Shown here piece after piece: positions 1-4,210 of a stretch of DNA of 5,019 nt; within the stretch, counting starts at the first letter, position 1, and each line of letters starts with the position of its first letter. The stretch spans positions 1 to 5,019 of the forward strand of contig JACMLC010000190.1 in assembly GCA_014379795.1 (NCBI GenBank), given 5' to 3'. Made by a program: the position numbers and the translations under genes. The notes beneath the pieces are model-generated. The model was not told the origin of the DNA, ran no database searches, and saw nothing but the letters and a program-made list of their open reading frames with translations. This DNA comes from Pyrinomonadaceae bacterium. GTDB lineage: Bacteria; Acidobacteriota; Blastocatellia; Pyrinomonadales; Pyrinomonadaceae.

Positions 1-549
1 GAAGTCACCAAGTTCGACGCGCCGAAGGCGACGCTCATGTCGTACATTATCAAAGGCGTGTTGGATCGAAAGCTGCCCTGGGGCTTGGTGCTGCTCGGGG
101 TAATGATCGCCATTGTGCTTGAGATGTCAGGGATTCCTTCGCTCGCATTCGCGGTCGGCGTCTACCTGCCGCTCTCTTCTTCCGCCCCGATTTTCGTCGG
201 CGGCCTTGTGCGCCATCTGGTTGATCGCAACCTGCGCAAGAAACTGGCGCACAGGAATTTGTCGGAAGAAGAATTGGTCGCAGAGGGCGATAAGAGTCCG
301 GGCGTTTTGATGGCTTCGGGCTACATCGCGGGCGGCGCGATTGCCGGAATCGTCATCGCCTTCATGGCAGGAGTTTTGACGGAAAGAACCAGAAGCATTG
401 AGGAATGGGCAAAGGCGCATAATCCTTTCTATGCGGGAGCGAATGCTGATCTGCTCTCTCTGATTCCGTTTATCCTGCTGACCGTGCTGCTTTACTTGGT
501 CGGGCGCGAGTTGCTGCTCGCAGACAAATCACGAAAGGCGGGAAGGTAA
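1..549 (+). CDS. OPT family oligopeptide transporter, C-terminal part (5' end outside window)
   Basis: This is the C-terminal 182 residues of an integral inner-membrane transporter of the OPT (oligopeptide/metal-chelate) family, which imports small peptides or metal-ligand complexes with ion coupling. The frame is open from base 1, so the Met codon at 37 is internal and the true start lies upstream; full bacterial members are usually about 600-700 residues. Visible residues 8-75 carry the family-like stretch APKATLMSYIIKG, then LPWGLVLLG, then GIPSLAFAVGVYLPLSSSAP and IFVGGLVR. Hydrophobic segments lie at about residues 25-41, 47-70, 102-126 and 151-172. A charged loop (RNLRKKLAHRNLSEEELVAEGDK) separates the second and third, and the protein ends in a short basic tail. 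The stop is TAA at 547-549. Family recognition is firm from the conserved C-terminal block; substrate cannot be told from this fragment. Confidence 0.88.
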   Translation, partial: EVTKFDAPKATLMSYIIKGVLDRKLPWGLVLLGVMIAIVLEMSGIPSLAFAVGVYLPLSSSAPIFVGGLVRHLVDRNLRKKLAHRNLSEEELVAEGDKSPGVLMASGYIAGGAIAGIVIAFMAGVLTERTRSIEEWAKAHNPFYAGANADLLSLIPFILLTVLLYLVGRELLLADKSRKAGR

Positions 550-559
550 GAAGAGGCGT

Positions 560-620
560 GAAGGGTGAATAAGCAAATGGATGCGAAATTTCATTTATTA
601 TTCACCCTTCAAAATTTCGC
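560..620. repeat. AT-rich inverted repeat with overlapping second stem (possible pseudoknot)
   Basis: A perfect 13-base inverted repeat starts 11 bases after the transporter stop: GAAGGGTGAATAA at 560-572 and TTATTCACCCTTC at 598-610. After a two-base mismatch the stem continues for five pairs (575-579 with 592-596), leaving a 12-base loop at 580-591. The loop sequence GCGAAATTT (583-591) is perfectly complementary to AAATTTCGC at 612-620, just after the hairpin, so an H-type pseudoknot is possible on paper. There is no run of T directly after the 3' arm, so it is not a classical intrinsic terminator. It could protect the transcript 3' end, act as a weak terminator, or be a dispersed intergenic repeat. 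Confidence 0.6.
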
Positions 621-649
621 TTGACCGGCAACGATTTTCGTTCTTCAAT
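621..649 (+). promoter_or_regulatory. Weak candidate promoter for the downstream secreted-protein genes
   Basis: TTGACC at 621-626 matches five of six bases of the sigma-70 -35 consensus. With a 17-base spacer, TTCAAT at 644-649 matches four of six bases of the -10 box. A better -10-like hexamer, TATGAT at 654-659, is 27 bases from TTGACC and so has no correctly spaced -35. Either would make a transcript whose leader contains the hairpin at 664-690. This is consensus matching only, and the phylum's promoter rules are not known from this window. Confidence 0.25.
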
Positions 650-663
650 CCTCTATGATAAGC

Positions 664-698
664 GGCACGCCACAGGCAAGACGGCGTGCCTTAATATT
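664..698 (+). terminator. GC-rich hairpin followed by T/A stretch, terminator-like
   Basis: GGCACGCC at 664-671 pairs perfectly with GGCGTGCC at 683-690 around an 11-base loop (ACAGGCAAGAC). TTAATATTT follows immediately. A short GC-rich stem followed by T-rich sequence suits an intrinsic terminator for the transporter transcript, though the T tract is interrupted by A. It ends about 10 bases before the Shine-Dalgarno-like AGAGGA (708-713) of the next gene, so it could instead be a leader hairpin or a copy of a short palindromic intergenic repeat. Confidence 0.45.
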
Positions 699-724
699 TA
701 CCCAAAAAGAGGACAGGCTATTAG

Positions 725-1510
725 ATGTACAAACTAAAGTTTCACAGAGGGCGTCTCGCTTCCATTTTCGTCTCCGTGCTGCTGCTTATCAGTTCGAGCG
801 CGAGCGCATTGGCGCAAACCAATCCGGCGCGCACGCCGTCTGAGACGGTGCGCGAATTCTACAAGGGTCTTTTTGAAAAGAGGTTTCGCGAGGCGTTGGG
901 GATAAGCATTTACAAGCCCGCCATCGAAGGCTTGACCCAGCAGGAGTTTGATGAGCTGCGCCCGGATTTTGAGGCGATGGCGCTCGGCGCAGACAAGATC
1001 GAAATCACGGGAGAGCAAATCAGCGGCGAGAAGGCCACGGTTTTCGTCCGCGTGCCGGACGACAACGGAGACATGCAGACCTCGAAAGTTGATTTGATTC
1101 GCTCAGGCGGCGCGTGGATTGTCGGCAGCGCAGAGGACGAAAAGGCCGTCAAGAGCGCGGGCAAAGAGTTCTTCTATGAGGTGCGCATTCAGGCTCATCA
1201 TGAGGAAGTCAAGGTGATGATGGAACGCATCATCAAAGCGCAGGTCGTGCATAGCTCGCAGCACAACGGCCTTTTTGCAGACATCCCGACGCTTGTTAAA
1301 GCAGGCTTGCTTCCGCAAGACATCGGGACGACTGCTTCAACCGGCTATCGTTTTCACCTGACGCTCGGCAGCGATAAGAAGACTTATGGTGTGGGCGCAG
1401 AGCCTGCGCAGTACGGGCGCACGGGCAAGCTCTCATACTATCTTGACCAGACAGGGACTCTGCAACGAAAAGACATGGGCGGCAAGCCGCTCCTGCCCGA
1501 AAAAAAGTAA
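725..1510 (+). CDS. Secreted protein: NTF2/DUF4878-like domain fused to a pilin-like C-terminal domain
   Basis: A 261-residue exported protein of unknown role. The start is supported by AGAGGA at 708-713 (11-base spacer) and by an immediate signal peptide: basic n-region (KLKFHRGR), hydrophobic core at residues 11-22, and a likely signal peptidase I site ALA|Q after residue 30. Residues about 36-135 (TPSETVREFYKGLFEKRFREA onward, through KATVFVRV and GGAWIVG) have the helix-then-curved-sheet pattern of NTF2/DUF4878-type lipocalin-like accessory domains, which bind ligands or act as adaptors. Residues about 158-261 (HHEEVKVMMERIIKAQ, then GLFADIPTLVKAGLLP, GYRFHLTLGSDKKTYGVGAEP, YYLDQTGTLQ) resemble the globular part of type IV pilin/pseudopilin-like proteins, but no prepilin cleavage site or N-terminal pilin helix is present. 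There are no cysteines. It is followed after 69 bases by another exported-protein gene on the same strand. The signal peptide is clear; domain calls are by eye and function is unknown. Confidence 0.8.
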   Translation: MYKLKFHRGRLASIFVSVLLLISSSASALAQTNPARTPSETVREFYKGLFEKRFREALGISIYKPAIEGLTQQEFDELRPDFEAMALGADKIEITGEQISGEKATVFVRVPDDNGDMQTSKVDLIRSGGAWIVGSAEDEKAVKSAGKEFFYEVRIQAHHEEVKVMMERIIKAQVVHSSQHNGLFADIPTLVKAGLLPQDIGTTASTGYRFHLTLGSDKKTYGVGAEPAQYGRTGKLSYYLDQTGTLQRKDMGGKPLLPEKK

Positions 1511-1536
1511 GCAGGGCATGATAAACTTCCCCCGCA

Positions 1537-1558
1537 CGCGCTCCAGCCGGAGAGCGCG
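1537..1558 (+). repeat. GC-rich hairpin in the spacer between the two secreted-protein genes
   Basis: CGCGCTC (1537-1543) and GAGCGCG (1552-1558) form a perfect seven-base stem with an eight-base loop; CTCC/GGAG at 1541-1544 and 1549-1552 offer an alternative pairing. No T tract follows, so termination is unlikely. It lies about 21 bases upstream of the next start codon and could tune translation or RNA stability between the genes. In GC-rich spacer DNA a stem this short may be chance. Confidence 0.3.
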
Positions 1559-1579
1559 CCGGTCACGGAATCGTCTCAC

Positions 1580-3448
1580 ATGAAATATTTAAACAAACTT
1601 CTTCCTTTTTGCGCCGCCTGCCTTTTAATAGCTTGCTTCTTATCAAGCGCGCAGGCGCAGGAGGCGGAGCTAACTATTAAAGCAGAGAACGCCGTCGCGC
1701 GTGCAGCGCAGGATGCGCCCGTCGCTAAATCCGTCGTGCGTGGGCGCGCCGTGTACGACGACACGAACCGGCCTGTGCGCCGCGCGCGGGTGATGCTGCT
1801 GGACATGAGCAGTCGCGGGACGCAGCGCACGGGGATGACGAACGGCTCCGGCGAGTTTCAGTTTAAGGATGTGCCCGCAGGCAGCTACGTGGTGATGGTT
1901 GACGCCGCAGGCATCATCACGCCCGTCAGCTTTATTGATCTGGAAGACGCCGCCGCAGAGAAGATTAATCTCGAAGAGATTAGAAAGAACTTTGACGAAG
2001 TGGTTGTGAACGGCACGAATACCGTCAACGTGAAAGTGCGCGCACGTCGCGGCGGCGCGGTCAGCGGGCGTGTGACTTACGCGGACGGAGACCCTGCTAT
2101 TAACGTGCGCGTCAACATCATGCGCAAGAAAGACGGCAAGGTTGTACGCTTTATCACCAACATGAACCCGAGCGCGCTGTTAGGGATTCAGACCGATGAT
2201 CGCGGCATGTATCGCATCGCGGGCTTGCCCCCCGGCGAGTACATCCTGAGCGCGTCGGAAACGATTGACCACACGGGCGAGGCCAGCGCGCGTGATGATT
2301 ATATGGGCATGGGGCAAATGTTCGGCGCAGGCTCTCTGGTCGTCACCTATTACCAAGGCACGACTAAATCCGGCGATGCGACAGCGATTCAGGTTGATGC
2401 GGGGCAGGAATCCAACGAGGTCAACATCTCTTTACTTGACCGCGGCCTGCGCACGCTTTCCGGCACGGTCGTCGCGCGGCATGACCGCAGCCCTCTGAAA
2501 TTTGCAAGGCTCACCGTCGCCAGTAAAGACGGCGCTTCTACCAGCTCTCCTTTTCCTTTCGCGGCGGGGCCAAACACGGCTACGGACGAGCAAGGCCGCT
2601 TTACGATAAACGAAATCCCCGACGGCTCTTACACCATCACGGTCGAGCCGCCATACGCGGGCGAAGAGATGGACATATCGAGCGAAGAAGAGGGAGACGG
2701 AGAAGAGGAGCCTGAGCCTGCGGCGACGCCTGCGCCGACCGGGACGCCCAAGCGCAAGTTCACGCGCAAAGTACAGGACGTGACCATCAACGGTAGCGAC
2801 ATCACGGATTTGACGATCACGCTCTCAGAGGGCGCGATTGTCTCCGGCGTGGTCACGGTCGAAGGCGGTCGCCCGCTGCCGCAGACAGAGACCTACTTTA
2901 TGCTGGAAAGCGTGAGCGGCGAGCGCTTGACCGACGGGACTCAGCAGAACGTGCAGCCCGACGGGCGCTTTACGATTGACGGCCTGCCGTCAGGAGCATT
3001 TTATCCGAATGTCTTTGTCGCGCCCGGAGACAAATATTATGTCAAAGCGATGAACGCGGGTGGCACGGACTTGATGCAAAACCCGCTCGTCGTTCCTGAG
3101 AGCGCGAATATCAACAACGTGAGAATCGTGCTCTCGCCGGATGCGGCGACGCTTTCGGGGCGCACGCTCTCTGCCAACAACACGCCGGTCAGCGGCGTGC
3201 AGTTCGCACTCATTCCGGCAGACCCGAACAAGTGGCGCACGCGTATTTCTTATCTGTTCGGGAACTCGGAGGGCAACGGCAGCTACAGCGTCAGCGGCGC
3301 GCCCGGAGAATATCTGATTATCTTTCTGGGCGGCGCAGACAACCCGCGCGCCGTCAACGAAGCATGGATTCAATCACGCGCCGCAGGCGCACTGCGCGTC
3401 ACGCTCCTGCCCGCACAACGTAAGCAGATGGACTTAACCGTACCGTAA
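1580..3448 (+). CDS. Exported protein with five carboxypeptidase-regulatory-like (beta-sandwich) repeats
   Basis: A 622-residue exported protein made almost wholly of carboxypeptidase-regulatory-like/transthyretin-type beta-sandwich modules, usually found in surface or periplasmic proteins for binding or as structural spacers. A signal peptide begins at the chosen ATG (MKYLNK, core LLPFCAACLLIACFL); cleavage may be AQA|Q after residue 26. A lipobox-like LIAC ends at Cys19, so a lipoprotein is not excluded. Modules are at about 52-108, 158-226, 291-357, 418-490 and 522-583. Each has an opening V/L-x-G-x-V/T strand and a G-x-F/Y...P-x-G-x-Y/F signature: GEFQFKDVPAGSY, GMYRIAGLPPGEY, GRFTINEIPDGSY, GRFTIDGLPSGAF and GSYSVSGAPGEY. 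An acidic stretch (361-380) and a Pro/Thr/Ala linker (381-393) separate modules three and four. No catalytic motif and no cysteine after residue 19 were seen. The Shine-Dalgarno is weak (GGA at 1567-1569). Fold family is confident; role is unknown. Confidence 0.88.
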   Translation: MKYLNKLLPFCAACLLIACFLSSAQAQEAELTIKAENAVARAAQDAPVAKSVVRGRAVYDDTNRPVRRARVMLLDMSSRGTQRTGMTNGSGEFQFKDVPAGSYVVMVDAAGIITPVSFIDLEDAAAEKINLEEIRKNFDEVVVNGTNTVNVKVRARRGGAVSGRVTYADGDPAINVRVNIMRKKDGKVVRFITNMNPSALLGIQTDDRGMYRIAGLPPGEYILSASETIDHTGEASARDDYMGMGQMFGAGSLVVTYYQGTTKSGDATAIQVDAGQESNEVNISLLDRGLRTLSGTVVARHDRSPLKFARLTVASKDGASTSSPFPFAAGPNTATDEQGRFTINEIPDGSYTITVEPPYAGEEMDISSEEEGDGEEEPEPAATPAPTGTPKRKFTRKVQDVTINGSDITDLTITLSEGAIVSGVVTVEGGRPLPQTETYFMLESVSGERLTDGTQQNVQPDGRFTIDGLPSGAFYPNVFVAPGDKYYVKAMNAGGTDLMQNPLVVPESANINNVRIVLSPDAATLSGRTLSANNTPVSGVQFALIPADPNKWRTRISYLFGNSEGNGSYSVSGAPGEYLIIFLGGADNPRAVNEAWIQSRAAGALRVTLLPAQRKQMDLTVP

Positions 3449-3453
3449 AGAGA

Positions 3454-3535
3454 AAGGGTGTAGGGGATAGGGTGTGGGGTGTAGATAAAGCAATGTCTTG
3501 AACTAAACCCTACACCCTTCCCCCTATACCCTGAT
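3454..3535. repeat. Inverted pair of heptamer arrays with G-quadruplex-type G runs on both strands
   Basis: Starting six bases after the preceding stop codon, 3456-3483 reads as four G-led heptamers: GGGTGTA, GGGGATA, GGGTGTG, GGGTGTA. After a 24-base spacer, 3508-3535 reads as four C-led heptamers: CCCTACA, CCCTTCC, CCCTATA, CCCTGAT. The left array has four G runs with loops of 4, 3 and 3 bases (3456-3479); the right has four C runs with gaps of 4, 2 and 4 (3508-3531). Each therefore meets the usual G3+N1-7 quadruplex pattern, on opposite strands. The arrays can also pair: 3454-3465 with 3508-3519 is 12 perfect pairs. Alternatively, 3455-3466 with 3521-3532 (11 pairs plus one G-U) encloses 3477-3484 with 3510-3517 (8 pairs). 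It could act as a 3'-end/termination structure or be a dispersed repeat. The pattern is certain; function is not. Confidence 0.75.
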
Positions 3536-3548
3536 TTTGAATTTGTTG

Positions 3549-3576
3549 TTTGCAATTAAGTAAAAACGGCTATAAT
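3549..3576 (+). promoter_or_regulatory. Candidate sigma-70-type promoter for the PilZ gene
   Basis: TATAAT at 3571-3576 is a perfect -10 hexamer. The best-spaced -35 candidate is TTTGCA at 3549-3554 (four of six matches, 16-base spacer); TTGCAA at 3550-3555 is an alternative with a 15-base spacer. The surrounding DNA is AT-rich, unlike the flanking genes. A start about 7 bases downstream would give a leader of roughly 95 bases before the ATG at 3680. Confidence 0.5.
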
Positions 3577-3634
3577 CAATTTGCCCCTCAGTGAATTCCT
3601 CTTTAGTCTCTCCCGTTTGCCCAGACAGTCAGAA

Positions 3635-3666
3635 CGCTTGTTTTAATCAAGCGCTGCCAAGCGAGG
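3635..3666 (+). promoter_or_regulatory. Leader hairpin with duplicated CAAGCG next to the PilZ ribosome binding site
   Basis: CGCTTG at 3635-3640 can pair with CAAGCG at 3648-3653 (7-base loop) or with a second copy at 3658-3663 (17-base loop). The two pairings exclude each other. The second copy runs into GAGG (3663-3666), the only Shine-Dalgarno-like sequence before the ATG at 3680, although its 13-base spacer is long. This could be a small translation switch or a repeated protein-binding site; stems of six pairs may also be chance. Confidence 0.3.
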
Positions 3667-3679
3667 TATCAATCTAGCG

Positions 3680-4114
3680 ATGCCGGAAGTCATGCGTTTT
3701 ATTGCCGCACGCCTGCGCCATCTGGTGGGCGACCGCCGGAGCGCGCCGCGCCGAGAGACGCGTCTGCGTTGCACAGTCTCGCTGGTTGACGGCAGAAACG
3801 GTGTGAGCGGCGCGCGGCGCGCGGCGACGCTTGAGGGCTACACGCGCGATGTGAGCGCGAGCGGGCTGGGCTTGGTGCTGCCCGCGATTCGCATCGGCGA
3901 GCGATACTTAACAGGCGAAGGCCACACGCTGCTGATTCAGCTTGAGCTGCCGCACAGCGAAACGCTGCGCATGCGCTGCGTCGCAGTGCGTTACGAGCGT
4001 CTGGAAGAGGGCGAGACAAGAATCGGATATTTAGTCGGCGTGCGGATTACGGAGATCAGCGAGCAGGAGCGAAAAAGTTTGACGGCTTATCTGACAGACC
4101 GCAAAGAGAGCTGA
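3680..4114 (+). CDS. PilZ domain protein (probable cyclic-di-GMP receptor)
   Basis: A 144-residue, single-domain PilZ protein. PilZ domains bind cyclic di-GMP and pass the signal to motility, exopolysaccharide or surface-attachment machinery in the cytoplasm. Both signature motifs are visible: RxxxR as R24-RET-R28 and (D/N)xSxxG as D57-V-S59-A-S-G62 (TRDVSASGLGL), so the ligand-binding residues look intact. The C-terminal half has the expected strands (LLIQLELP, RMRCVAVRYER, GYLVGVRITEI) and a closing helix (SEQERKSLTAYL). Before the domain is a short, basic, amphipathic segment (MRFIAARLRHLV, residues 5-16) that could contact a membrane or partner. ATG at 3680 is preferred over the in-frame ATG at 3692 because GAGG at 3663-3666 is nearer, though 13 bases away. 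It probably has its own promoter and is closed by the terminator at 4139-4203. Its target is not evident from its neighbours. Confidence 0.9.
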   Translation: MPEVMRFIAARLRHLVGDRRSAPRRETRLRCTVSLVDGRNGVSGARRAATLEGYTRDVSASGLGLVLPAIRIGERYLTGEGHTLLIQLELPHSETLRMRCVAVRYERLEEGETRIGYLVGVRITEISEQERKSLTAYLTDRKES

Positions 4115-4138
4115 AGATTTATTACGATTCGGGCTGAT

Positions 4139-4203
4139 AAAGATGGGAGCGGTTCGGGCTTCTTTCGCTTTGATGGCGAAGAACCTGAACCGCTCCCATT
4201 TTA
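4139..4203. terminator. Strong bidirectional hairpin terminator between convergent genes
   Basis: ATGGGAGCGGTTC (4143-4155) pairs perfectly with GAACCGCTCCCAT (4187-4199). The stem continues through a G-U and two G-C pairs, a bulged C4159, five pairs (4160-4164 with 4179-4183), a bulged T4165 and three more pairs (4166-4168 with 4176-4178). This leaves a seven-base loop. TTTTA follows on the plus strand, and the minus strand reads CTTTATC after the stem. It lies 24 bases after the PilZ stop and just downstream of the stop of the opposing gene at 4211, so it suits both transcripts. Confidence 0.85.
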
Positions 4204-4210
4204 TGTCGTC

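Noticed and set aside
37..549. The ATG at 37 as the true start of a 170-residue membrane protein
   Set aside because: The same frame is open to base 1, and the residues before it (APKATL) continue the OPT-family block, so the ATG is internal to a gene cut by the window edge.
2990..3373. 127-residue minus-strand reading frame inside the beta-sandwich gene
   Set aside because: It lies wholly within a well-supported gene, is rich in Arg, Ala and Val with no recognisable domain, and is expected from GC-rich antisense codons.
3454..3535. CRISPR array
   Set aside because: The repeat unit is seven bases with no spacers, and the two halves are inverted, not direct; no cas gene is in the window.
3699..4019. 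106-residue minus-strand reading frame opposite the PilZ gene
   Set aside because: It is low-complexity Arg/Ala/Ser sequence antisense to a gene with intact PilZ motifs, with no ribosome binding site or domain of its own.
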